Assembly (NCBI GenBank): GCA_003278895.1
Contig: QCCO01000002.1
Span: 43,205-107,204 of the forward strand
Length of the DNA: 64,000 nt
Direction of reading: 5' to 3'
DNA from: Prochlorococcus sp. AG-347-L19
GTDB lineage: Bacteria; Cyanobacteriota; Cyanobacteriia; PCC-6307; Cyanobiaceae
Position 1 is the stretch's first letter, and every line of letters begins with the position of its first letter. Shown here one piece after another: positions 9,329 through 18,927 of this stretch. Both the position numbers and the translations under genes were made by a program. The notes under the pieces are model-generated. The model had not been told where the DNA came from, did not search any database, and was given only the letters and a program-made list of their open reading frames with translations.

Positions 9329-10696
9329 CTAAAGAAGGCCCACAGGATCAGCTGCAACATCATCTGAAATTTTATTGCCATCATTTGGGGGCTTATCTTT
9401 TAGAACAATTCTCAAGAGAACAGGTGCAAGAAATGTAGTTCCAATAACCATTAATAAAATGGCTGCTTCAAGAGAAGGAGTTAACAACTTAGCGCTTGTT
9501 CCTAGTCCAAGAAAAATTAAACCGACCTCTCCTCTAGGCATCATACCCAAACCTACAACTAATCTATTTGTAGGTTTATCACTTGAAAATACCCATCCTG
9601 CAGCAATTTTTCCAATAATCGCTACAACTAATAAAAATCCTGCTACTACCAGAGCTGACCTACTTGTTGGATCAAGTGGATTGATAACTGATAAATCCAT
9701 TCCAGCTCCCACTAATACGAAGAAAATTGTTGCGAATAGAGATACTAAAGGTAAAACGGATTGTTGAATTGCGTGATTATTTTTCGAACTACTAAGAATT
9801 AATCCAGCTGCAAAAGCACCTAAAGCTGCTTCCAATCCAATTGCTGTTGCTACAAAACAACACAACACTAGTATTACAAAAGAGGCTACGACTACTGCTC
9901 CCGGGGCCTTCAATCTATCTAATAACCAATCAAAACCTGGGGCTGCTGTTCTACTTAATGCGATAGCTGCAATAACAAATACTACAGCTGCTGCAACTAA
10001 TTTAACGATAGGAGCAATTTCTAAAGAACCTCCTGCAGCAAGGGCGACCACAACTGCAAGAATCACAATACCCAAAATATCATCCAAAACAGCGGCTCCA
10101 ATAACAATCTGTCCTTCTCTAGTTTTTAAATATCCCAACTCACCAAATACACTTGCAGTAATTCCTATACTTGTTGCCGTCATAGATGCTCCAGCAAAAA
10201 CTGCTGGAATTAGATCTACTTGGAAAATAAACATTAATCCAAGAGTTCCAAAGGCAAAAGGTAAAATTACACCAGCCATAGCAACAGTGAAAGCTTGAGC
10301 TCCTACAGCTACTAATTCCTCTAACTCACTTTCTAATCCTGTTAAGAATAAAAGTGCATATAACCCAAGTGTTGCTACTGCTTGAAGGGATGGAAAACTT
10401 TCAAAGTAAACATCCGGCACTGCTTCAGGCGGAACTGAAGCTAATGAACTAATAATATTTACAAGTCCTTCATTTAATTCGGTTCCAGCTGAGGGCGGTA
10501 TCAGCAAATGGAATCCTGATGCACCTATTACAACTCCTGCAAGAAGCTCACCTACTATTGTGGGCAAACTTAGTCTTACTAATACTTCTGCTAATGCTCT
10601 TGCAGCTAAAAATATCAATAGAAACCTTATAACTCCTATCAACGTTTCAGCTACTTCTAAGTCATGTGCACTTAATTCCGCAAGTAAAGAATACAT
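9329..10696 (-). CDS. Cation:proton antiporter (CPA2 / NapA-KefB type)
   Basis: Multiple hydrophobic TM segments, LPTIVGELLAGVVIG, GAAVLDDILGIVILA, LGMMPRGEVGLIF. Confidence 0.9.
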   Translation of the reverse strand: MYSLLAELSAHDLEVAETLIGVIRFLLIFLAARALAEVLVRLSLPTIVGELLAGVVIGASGFHLLIPPSAGTELNEGLVNIISSLASVPPEAVPDVYFESFPSLQAVATLGLYALLFLTGLESELEELVAVGAQAFTVAMAGVILPFAFGTLGLMFIFQVDLIPAVFAGASMTATSIGITASVFGELGYLKTREGQIVIGAAVLDDILGIVILAVVVALAAGGSLEIAPIVKLVAAAVVFVIAAIALSRTAAPGFDWLLDRLKAPGAVVVASFVILVLCCFVATAIGLEAALGAFAAGLILSSSKNNHAIQQSVLPLVSLFATIFFVLVGAGMDLSVINPLDPTSRSALVVAGFLLVVAIIGKIAAGWVFSSDKPTNRLVVGLGMMPRGEVGLIFLGLGTSAKLLTPSLEAAILLMVIGTTFLAPVLLRIVLKDKPPNDGNKISDDVAADPVGLL

Positions 10697-10830
10697 ATGA
10701 AATTAAAAAAAATAAACTCCCTAATTGGAAGATAGTTTATTAAGGGCCCACTTTAAGAAATATGTAAGAAAAAAGCAAAAATACTCAACAAGTGTGGATC
10801 TGAAGTTACAACGAAGAAATTTTCAAAAAA

Positions 10831-13395
10831 ATGGCTATTGTCATATATATGGCTAATCCAATGAATACCAACGAACCTTTTGATCTACGTTTGCCTACCC
10901 CAGGCTGCTACTTAGATCCTGAGAAAGCTGGCATGGATTCTGATGCTGTTTTTCAAGGAATGACAGCACATCTGTTTTATACTCTTGGAAAGTTAGCTAC
11001 TTCTGCAAGTCCCCACGACTTGTACATGGCTTTAAGTTACGCAGTGAAAGATAGGCTAATGACAAGATATTTAGCCAGCCAAGAAGTCATAAGGAAAAAA
11101 CCTCAAAAAACAGTCGCCTACTTATCAGCAGAATTTTTAATAGGCCCTCAATTAAGTAATAATCTTCTCAATTTAGGAATTACTAAAGAGGCAGAAGATG
11201 CTTTAAAAAGATTTGGTATTGAATCATTGTCAACAATTCTTGAAGTTGAAGAGGAGCCTGGACTAGGTAATGGTGGACTTGGCAGACTTGCAGCATGTTA
11301 CATGGAATCATTAGCATCTCTACAAGTTCCAGCAGTTGGTTATGGTATTAGGTATGAATTCGGTATTTTCAATCAGTTAATTAGGGATGGCTGGCAAGTT
11401 GAAGTCACTGATAAATGGTTAAAAGGTGGATGGCCATGGGAACTTCCACAACCTGACGAATCATGTTTTGTTGGTTTTGGAGGCAGAACTGAAAGCTATA
11501 GAGACGACAAAGGAAACTATAGATCAAGATGGATACCTTCTGAACATGCAATAGGTGTTCCTCACGATGTTCCAGTCTTAGGTTACAGGGTAAATACATG
11601 TGACAGATTAAGGTTATGGAGAGCTGATGCAACTGAAAGTTTTGACTTTTATGCATTCAATATTGGTGATTACTACGGAGCAGTAGAAGAGAAAGTTGCT
11701 TCAGAAACTCTTTCTAAAGTTCTATATCCAAATGATGGAACCGACGAAGGAAGAAGATTAAGACTCAAACAGCAACACTTTTTTGTAAGCTGTTCTCTAC
11801 AAGATATGTTGAGAAGCCTCGAAAAAAGGTCAATACCAATAGCAGACTTCTCTAAGCATTGGACTGTCCAGTTGAATGATACGCATCCTGCCATAGCAGT
11901 TGCAGAGTTGATGCGACTTCTTATTGATCAATATCAAATAGGTTGGGATAAAGCTTGGAACATAACAACCTCCTCAGTTGCCTATACGAACCACACGCTA
12001 CTACCAGAAGCTTTAGAAAAATGGGACTTAGGATTATTTAATGATCTTCTTCCTCGTCACTTAGAAATTATTTATGAGATTAATTGGAGATTTCTTCAAC
12101 AATTAAGACTTCGTTATCCTGGAGATGACAAGATCCTTCAAAAACTCTCAATAATTGATGAAGAAGGCTCCAAATCAGTTCGTATGGCCCACTTGGCTAC
12201 AATTGGAGCTCATCATATAAATGGTGTTGCAGCTCTTCACTCAGATCTAATAAAAAGACAACTTCTGCCTGAATTCGCAGCATTATGGCCTGAAAAATTC
12301 ACAAATGTAACTAATGGGGTTACTCCAAGGAGATGGGTTGCCTTATCTAATCCATCATTATCTAATCTTTTAGAAGAAGAAGTTGGTCCAAATTGGATAA
12401 CAAATATGGAACTTCTTAAGAAGTTAGAAGAAAAAAAAGATGACCACAATTTTTTAGAAAAATTTGAGGAAACTAAACTAAATGGCAAAAGAAAATTAGC
12501 TAGTTTTATCCATTCAAAAACTGGAATACTTGTAGACCCATCAAGTTTATTTGATGTTCAAGTAAAAAGAATACATCAATATAAAAGGCAACATTTAAAC
12601 GCCCTACAAATTATTGCTCAATATTTAAGAATCAAAAATGGTACAAACAAATTCGAAGTGCCAAGAACAATAATATTTGGAGGTAAAGCTGCACCAGGTT
12701 ACTTTATGGCAAAGCTGATGATTCGTTTTATAAATGGCATTGCTGATGTAGTTAATTCTGATCCAGATATGGATGGTCTATTAAGAGTTGTTTTCTTACC
12801 GGACTATAACGTTAAACTTGGTGAAATAGTTTATCCGGCAACGGATCTTTCAGAACAAATTTCAACTGCTGGAAAAGAAGCATCTGGAACTGGAAATATG
12901 AAATTTGCCATGAATGGTGCGTTAACTATTGGAACCTTAGATGGAGCTAATGTGGAATTAAGAGATCTTGTAAAAAAAGAAAATTTCTTCCTGTTTGGTA
13001 AAACTGAAAGCGAAATTATGGATTTAAAAAATAATAATTATTCCCCCAAAACTTTTATTGAAAAATGTCCAGAACTTAAAGAGGTTATACGTCTTATTGA
13101 AATAGGCCACTTTAGCAATGGGGATAAAGAATTATTTAAACCCCTATTAAATAGCTTGACTGGACATGATCCATTCTTTGTTATGGCTGACTTTGAAGAC
13201 TACCTTAATAAACAGGATGTAGTCAGTGAATGCTGGAATAATAAAAAAGCTTGGAATAGAATGGCATTATTAAATACTGCTAGATCAGGATATTTTTCTT
13301 CAGATAGATCTATTAGAGAATACTGCAAATCTATTTGGAAAGTATCTCCAATGCCAGTTGAAATTACCTGCGATGTGGAAGAATTAACTAATTAA
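10831..13395 (+). CDS. glgP: Glycogen/starch phosphorylase (true start may be a slightly downstream ATG)
   Basis: EEEPGLGNGGLGRLAACYMES, VQLNDTHPAIAVAELMR, TNVTNGVTPRRW, EASGTGNMKFAMNGALTIGTLDGANVE. Confidence 0.96.
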   Translation: MAIVIYMANPMNTNEPFDLRLPTPGCYLDPEKAGMDSDAVFQGMTAHLFYTLGKLATSASPHDLYMALSYAVKDRLMTRYLASQEVIRKKPQKTVAYLSAEFLIGPQLSNNLLNLGITKEAEDALKRFGIESLSTILEVEEEPGLGNGGLGRLAACYMESLASLQVPAVGYGIRYEFGIFNQLIRDGWQVEVTDKWLKGGWPWELPQPDESCFVGFGGRTESYRDDKGNYRSRWIPSEHAIGVPHDVPVLGYRVNTCDRLRLWRADATESFDFYAFNIGDYYGAVEEKVASETLSKVLYPNDGTDEGRRLRLKQQHFFVSCSLQDMLRSLEKRSIPIADFSKHWTVQLNDTHPAIAVAELMRLLIDQYQIGWDKAWNITTSSVAYTNHTLLPEALEKWDLGLFNDLLPRHLEIIYEINWRFLQQLRLRYPGDDKILQKLSIIDEEGSKSVRMAHLATIGAHHINGVAALHSDLIKRQLLPEFAALWPEKFTNVTNGVTPRRWVALSNPSLSNLLEEEVGPNWITNMELLKKLEEKKDDHNFLEKFEETKLNGKRKLASFIHSKTGILVDPSSLFDVQVKRIHQYKRQHLNALQIIAQYLRIKNGTNKFEVPRTIIFGGKAAPGYFMAKLMIRFINGIADVVNSDPDMDGLLRVVFLPDYNVKLGEIVYPATDLSEQISTAGKEASGTGNMKFAMNGALTIGTLDGANVELRDLVKKENFFLFGKTESEIMDLKNNNYSPKTFIEKCPELKEVIRLIEIGHFSNGDKELFKPLLNSLTGHDPFFVMADFEDYLNKQDVVSECWNNKKAWNRMALLNTARSGYFSSDRSIREYCKSIWKVSPMPVEITCDVEELTN

Positions 13396-13843
13396 TATTT
13401 TTTTTATCTGGTGAATCTGGTGTTTGATGAAATAATCTATTCAAAATTAATCGATCCATATTTAATGGGTCTGGGGCTAATTCATTTGCAATTTCTTTAA
13501 ATTTAGATTCAATATTGTTGGAAATGTTTGTATCAAATATTCTTTCCATTAATGCTTCAATTGAATATAAATAAGCATTAACACTTTCAAGTTCATCTAT
13601 AGCTTCATTAATTTCTGTATCAGAAATATGTTTTTCTTTTGAACTTACGTCATCGTTTGATTCTCTTTCAGATATTTCTCTCTGCAACTCTTCAGTAATT
13701 TTTGTACAAAGAGTTCTGAAAGATTGAATAGATGCCCAATTTAATTCTTGTTGCTGCTTAAAAGTCGGAAATTCTCTAATAAGACGATCATGCTCTTTAT
13801 AAAATCTCTGACAATCAGAGCATTGACATGGTTCTTCAGCCAA
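13388..13843 (-). CDS. Conserved hypothetical protein with CQCSDCQRF cysteine cluster
   Basis: Intact 151-aa ORF; overlaps glgP 3' end by 8 bp. Confidence 0.65.
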   Translation of the reverse strand: MAEEPCQCSDCQRFYKEHDRLIREFPTFKQQQELNWASIQSFRTLCTKITEELQREISERESNDDVSSKEKHISDTEINEAIDELESVNAYLYSIEALMERIFDTNISNNIESKFKEIANELAPDPLNMDRLILNRLFHQTPDSPDKKNIN

Positions 13844-13874
13844 AAGAAAATATAATTCTTTTTATATCATCTCA

Positions 13875-14207
13875 CTAATTGGGCAAAATTGTTGGGCCAT
13901 CCAATAATTCGTCATTTTCATCGAGTGAATCTGGACTATCTGGCAAGGGTATCTCAATACTTGTAACCAAATTAATAACATCTCTTAGCCTCATAGAATC
14001 AGCAAACCATCCCATCGCTTGCTCGGCATCACCTCTTTTTTCAGCATCATTTGCTTGATCCTCGTGAGCTTCAGCCAATAGAGCAAGCCAGCACAGACAT
14101 CTTGCTTGAACTATTGAAAGATCTAAATCATTAGGTTGAGACTTAGAAATGCGTTCATGCTCTTGTTGAATTAAGAGCTTTAAACGCATATCATGCAACT
14201 TAGCCAT
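13875..14207 (-). CDS. Conserved hypothetical protein (cyanobacterial)
   Basis: Intact 110-aa acidic helical ORF. Confidence 0.7.
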   Translation of the reverse strand: MAKLHDMRLKLLIQQEHERISKSQPNDLDLSIVQARCLCWLALLAEAHEDQANDAEKRGDAEQAMGWFADSMRLRDVINLVTSIEIPLPDSPDSLDENDELLDGPTILPN

Positions 14208-14286
14208 AAAAGATTTACCACTAACTATACGCTAGCTAGAGAGTAGCAATTTTGCACACATACTACATATAGTTTTTTATTTTTAC

Positions 14287-14359
<73 letters not shown>

Positions 14360-14378
14360 AATAGATGATTTTTGGAGT

Positions 14379-14397
14379 ATTTAGCATTATGCTAAAT
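14379..14397. promoter_or_regulatory. Perfect palindrome ATTTAGCAT-T-ATGCTAAAT in the tRNA-Arg/rnpB divergent spacer
   Basis: Direct reading; 9-nt arms with 1-nt centre, abutting the inferred rnpB 5' end. Confidence 0.5.
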
Positions 14398-14773
14398 GAA
14401 AGCAGGAGAGGCAATCGCAAGAAAGTTTTATTTTGTTTCCAAAATAAAACTTTCTTGAGGAAAGTCCGGGCTCCCACATGGTCAGGCTTGCTGGGTAATT
14501 CCCAGTGCGGGCAACCGTGAGGATAGTGCCACAGAAACATACCGCCTAATACTTTATGTATGGCAAGGGTGCAAGGGTGTGGTAAGAGCGCACCAGCAAC
14601 ATTGAGAGGTGTTGGCTAGGTAAACCCCGGCTGGGAGCAAGGCTTAGTAGATTTATGGCCATTAAACAATCTACTTTTGAGCGCCGCTTGAGACTGTGAA
14701 GTAATTCCAGTCCTAGATAGATGATTGCCCATCTTTATTAAGATGAACAGAACCCGGCTTATGACCTGCTTTC
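14398..14773 (+). ncRNA. rnpB: RNase P RNA (bacterial type A)
   Basis: P1 arms GAAAGCAGG/CCTGCTTTC, GAGGAAAGTCCGGGCT, CAGGGTGCA-like core, AGAACCCGGCTTATGACC 3' signature. Confidence 0.95.
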
Positions 14774-14798
14774 TAATTGTTGTAGTTATTCAAATCAG

Positions 14799-15548
14799 AT
14801 GACAAATATCATTAACGCAAAGAGAATTAATAAAATAACTACTTTTTTAAAGTCTTTAAATATTAAATCGAAAAGATTTTCTGAAAAAATTAGAACTCAA
14901 GATATTTCAGTTATTCAAGATTTTAATCAAGCGTTTATCCACTCCTCAGGGGACAAAATAATAAATTATGAAAAACTAGAATTTTTCGGAGATGCAGTGC
15001 TTAGATTAGCTGCTTCTAACTTTATTGAAAAAAAATATCCTCAAATGAGTGTGGGAGAAAGATCAGAGCTAAGAGCACAAATTGTAAGTGATGAATGGTT
15101 AACTAAATTAGGGCAAAAAATTGATATAGAAAAATTAATAATTAAAGGACCTAAAGCTCTTGGTGATGAAAATTCAAAAAATACTATTATAGGTGAAGCT
15201 ACAGAAGCTTTAATCGGTGCTATTTATAAGTGCTTTAATTCAATTCTGGAAGTCAATCTTTGGTTAGATGATATTTGGGAGGAAGAATCAGAAATATTTT
15301 TAAAAGCTCCATATAAATTCAAATCTAAGACAGTATTGCAAGAGTGGTGTCAAAGTAAAGGTTTTGATTTGCCAGTCTATAAAATAATTGAAGTCTCAAA
15401 AAAAAATGGTGATCCTAAAAGATTCTCTTGCAATATATTTATCGAAGGATTAAAAGAATCATCAGCATTCGGCAAATCCCATAAACAAGCAGAAACAAAT
15501 GCAGCTCGATTTTTGATAGAAAAATTTATAACTAAAGGTAAAATCTAA
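14799..15548 (+). CDS. rnc: Ribonuclease III
   Basis: QAFIHSS, YEKLEFFGDAVLRLA signature, EATEALIGAIY, C-terminal dsRBD. Confidence 0.95.
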   Translation: MTNIINAKRINKITTFLKSLNIKSKRFSEKIRTQDISVIQDFNQAFIHSSGDKIINYEKLEFFGDAVLRLAASNFIEKKYPQMSVGERSELRAQIVSDEWLTKLGQKIDIEKLIIKGPKALGDENSKNTIIGEATEALIGAIYKCFNSILEVNLWLDDIWEEESEIFLKAPYKFKSKTVLQEWCQSKGFDLPVYKIIEVSKKNGDPKRFSCNIFIEGLKESSAFGKSHKQAETNAARFLIEKFITKGKI

Positions 15549-15551
15549 TTC

Positions 15552-15737
15552 TTATACTATTTCTAAATTCGTTAGCTGAAAAGTTATGAGTTTATCCCAA
15601 TTACCCCCTTCAAAGAGAACAGCTGCTCTTTTTTTTGTAACTCTTTGTACAAACCCTTTATATCCTCTGTATATGGAGTTATTGTCTTTTACAACAACAA
15701 AAGAACCGGGGAGGATTGGTTTTGCAGATAATTCCAT
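15552..15737 (-). CDS. ndhS: NAD(P)H-quinone oxidoreductase subunit S (NdhS-like, SH3 fold)
   Basis: ILPGSFVVVKDNNSIYRGYKGFVQRVTKKRAAVLFEGGNWDKLITFQL matches the cyanobacterial NdhS pattern. Confidence 0.82.
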   Translation of the reverse strand: MELSAKPILPGSFVVVKDNNSIYRGYKGFVQRVTKKRAAVLFEGGNWDKLITFQLTNLEIV

Positions 15738-15762
15738 AAAACAATCTTTCTAATACAATATT

Positions 15763-16302
15763 ATGATAAATAATGATGAATGGTTGATTGTTGGATTAAT
15801 AACATCATGTCATGGAATTAATGGGCAGTTAAAGGTTAAATCTTTAAGTGATTTTGAAGAAAGATTTTTAAAGCCAGGAATGAGATGGTTACAAAAAAAA
15901 AATGAATCCCCTTCAAAAATAGAACTTATATCTGGTTTCAAACAGCCTGGTAAAGAAACCTTTATTGTTAAGCTAAAAGGAATAAAAACAAGAAATCATG
16001 CAGAGCAACTCAAAGAATTTAAAATTCTTGTAAAAACTGATCAATTACCTAAACTAAAAAAGGAAGAATTCCATTTGTTGGAACTTATAAATCTGAAGGT
16101 CAGGATTTTAGAAAATAATAAATTTACAATTATTGGAAAAGTGATTAATTTAGAAAATGAGAAAAATAATTTACTCGTTATTGAATTATTTAAAAATCAA
16201 AAAAAAGTTCTCGTACCATTTGTTAAAGAAATAGTCCCATTGGTAGATATTAAAAATAATTTTTTAGTAATCAATCCTCCAAATGGACTCTTAGAACTAT
16301 AA
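15763..16302 (+). CDS. rimM: 16S rRNA processing protein RimM
   Basis: [43 protein letters not shown]-barrel C-terminus. Confidence 0.92.
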   Translation: MINNDEWLIVGLITSCHGINGQLKVKSLSDFEERFLKPGMRWLQKKNESPSKIELISGFKQPGKETFIVKLKGIKTRNHAEQLKEFKILVKTDQLPKLKKEEFHLLELINLKVRILENNKFTIIGKVINLENEKNNLLVIELFKNQKKVLVPFVKEIVPLVDIKNNFLVINPPNGLLEL

Positions 16303-16328
16303 ATTTTAAAAAAGTTTATAAAAACTAA

Positions 16329-18224
16329 TCATTCAACAGTTACACTTTTAGCTAAATTTCTTGGTTGATCCACGTCCAAGCCTCTATGAGCTGCGATATG
16401 ATAACTCAATAATTGTAAAGGTAATATATTCACCAGAGGTGAAATCCATTCATTAGAGGAAGGAACTTTCATTAAATAATCAAATATTTCAGTCCCATTA
16501 CATTCAGGAGCAATCCCAATCAAATATGAATCTCTAGCTTTTGCTTCTTGGGCATTACTGATAACTTTATCGAAAACTTCACCTGGGGAGGCAATTGAAA
16601 TTACAGGTACTTTTTTATCTAATAAAGCTATTGGACCATGTTTCATTTCACCAGCAGGATATCCAGCAGCATGAATGTAACTAATTTCTTTAAGTTTCAA
16701 GGCACCTTCAAGAGCAATTGGATAATTTATTCCTCTTCCTAAAAAAATAACATCTTTAATATTAAAAAAGTCATGTGCTAATTTTTCTGAAGATTTATTA
16801 TGTTTCTCTAAGAGATCTTCCAGTAATGGCGGAAGTTTGATAAGTTCGTTTATTAATTTTTCTATTTCATCAGGACTTTGATTACCTGTCATTTGAGCAA
16901 ATTTTATGGCTAATCCATAAAAAGAAAGTAATTGAGCAAAAAAAGTTTTTGTTGCTGCAACTCCAACTTCTATTCCTGCACAGATATCAATTATATTTGA
17001 AACCTGCCTTCCTATGGAACTCTCTTTTCTATTTGTTATTGCAATAAGATTAGGTTTAAATTTTTTATCTTCAATTGATGAACGTCTTTTAATTTCCATA
17101 TCGATAGCAGCGATTGTATCAGCAGTTTCTCCAGATTGAGTAACTCCAATAGTTAATGTATTTGGCAATAATGGAGGTGGTGAATATCTAAATTCGCTTG
17201 CATAGAAGACATTTGTAGGAATACCTGAAAATTGTTCTAATAAAAAGCTACCTACCATGGCAGCATGTTTACTGGTACCACAAGCAATAATTTCAATTCT
17301 TTCTATAGATTCAAAAAACTCTGTATCAAAGGGATAGTTGATTTGATATTGACCATTATCTAAGTTCTTAATTAAATAATTTTCCAACCAGTTTTTTGCA
17401 GTCTGGGGTTGATCATATATCTCTTTTAACATGTAGTGTTTGAAGTTCATCTTATCCATTATTTGCTCTGAAACTTTTAGAGAAACTGGATTTCGATATT
17501 GTCTCTCGTTGCTTGAGTCATATATTTCAATTCCAAGCGGAGTTAATAAAGCTATTTCTTCATCCTCCATAGGTAAAATAATATTTGTAAAGTTTGCAAT
17601 AGCTGGAGTATCACTAGCACAAATAAATTCTCCTTCACCCAAACCAATAATCAAGGGCGCTTGTTTTCTTGCAACAACCAAAGAGGTTGGAGCACCAGAC
17701 CATAAAACTGCTAAAGCATAAGATCCTTCTAGATCAGATATTACATTCCTGACAGCTACTAATAATGTTGAACCATTATTCTCAAGATTAAGTTTACTTA
17801 ATGTATTTAACTCTCTTTGGATTAAATGGGGAATTACCTCGGTATCTGTATCAGAATTAAAAATAATGCCCTCTTCCTCTAATTTATTTTTTAAATCTTG
17901 GAAATTTTCAATAATACCGTTTTGAACAACTGCTATTTTTCCTGAACTATCGGTATGAGGATGTGCGTTTTTAACCTCAGGCTTTCCATGAGTTGCCCAT
18001 CTGGTATGGCCGATACCTACGGTTCCAGGAATATTGTGATCATTAAGATTACTTATTAAATTCTTGAGTTTTCCTTCTGCTTTATTACAAGAAATACAAT
18101 TTGTCTCGGAATTAATTATTGCAATACCTGCAGAATCATAGCCTCTGTATTCAAGTTTTTCTAAACCATTAATTAATAATGGTAAGGCTTTTTTATATCC
18201 AGTTACAGCAACTATTCCACACAT
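16329..18224 (-). CDS. glmS: Glutamine--fructose-6-phosphate aminotransferase
   Basis: MCGIVAVTGYK N-terminus, GIGHTRWATHG, ACGTSKHAA, GVTQSGETADT, C-terminal DQPRNLAKSVTVE. Confidence 0.97.
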   Translation of the reverse strand: MCGIVAVTGYKKALPLLINGLEKLEYRGYDSAGIAIINSETNCISCNKAEGKLKNLISNLNDHNIPGTVGIGHTRWATHGKPEVKNAHPHTDSSGKIAVVQNGIIENFQDLKNKLEEEGIIFNSDTDTEVIPHLIQRELNTLSKLNLENNGSTLLVAVRNVISDLEGSYALAVLWSGAPTSLVVARKQAPLIIGLGEGEFICASDTPAIANFTNIILPMEDEEIALLTPLGIEIYDSSNERQYRNPVSLKVSEQIMDKMNFKHYMLKEIYDQPQTAKNWLENYLIKNLDNGQYQINYPFDTEFFESIERIEIIACGTSKHAAMVGSFLLEQFSGIPTNVFYASEFRYSPPPLLPNTLTIGVTQSGETADTIAAIDMEIKRRSSIEDKKFKPNLIAITNRKESSIGRQVSNIIDICAGIEVGVAATKTFFAQLLSFYGLAIKFAQMTGNQSPDEIEKLINELIKLPPLLEDLLEKHNKSSEKLAHDFFNIKDVIFLGRGINYPIALEGALKLKEISYIHAAGYPAGEMKHGPIALLDKKVPVISIASPGEVFDKVISNAQEAKARDSYLIGIAPECNGTEIFDYLMKVPSSNEWISPLVNILPLQLLSYHIAAHRGLDVDQPRNLAKSVTVE

Positions 18225-18303
18225 ACGAATTTTTTTTTCAATTATATTGAAATAAAATGCGTATTTATTAAAACATGGACTCTCTTAAAACTGCACAATA
18301 AAA

Positions 18304-18582
<279 letters not shown>

Positions 18583-18681
18583 CTATTGTCTTACAAAGAA
18601 ATTAAAAAAATTAAGATATGCTTCACTCTTGTTAACTCTAGGGCATAAAATCATATAGATAATTAGTAATTTCCATAAACT

Positions 18682-18921
18682 ATGTCACAAGAAATCCTCG
18701 AAAAAGTCTGTTCTATTGTTTCAGAACAATTAAGCGTTGAAGCAGGAGAAGTAAAACCAGATTCAAATTTCCAAAATGATTTAGGTGCAGATTCTCTAGA
18801 TACTGTTGAACTAGTGATGGCTCTTGAAGAAGCATTTGATATTGAAATTCCTGATGAAGCCGCTGAAGGAATCGCAACTGTTGGCGATGCAGTAAAATTC
18901 ATCGAAGAAAAAAAAGGTTAA
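18682..18921 (+). CDS. acpP: Acyl carrier protein
   Basis: [21 protein letters not shown] phosphopantetheine site. Confidence 0.98.
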   Translation: MSQEILEKVCSIVSEQLSVEAGEVKPDSNFQNDLGADSLDTVELVMALEEAFDIEIPDEAAEGIATVGDAVKFIEEKKG

Positions 18922-18927
18922 TAAAGA

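Noticed and set aside
9375-9767. 130-aa plus-strand ORF antisense to the antiporter gene
   Set aside because: Shadow ORF of a conserved membrane-protein gene; low-complexity composition.
18236-18252. Inverted repeat TTTCAAT-TAT-ATTGAAA between psaC and glmS
   Set aside because: Only 7-bp A/T-rich arms; on the psaC strand it is followed by A's rather than U's, so not a convincing terminator and plausible by chance.
18663-18902. 79-aa ORF antisense to acpP
   Set aside because: Ser/Ala-rich mirror of the conserved ACP gene; no independent support.
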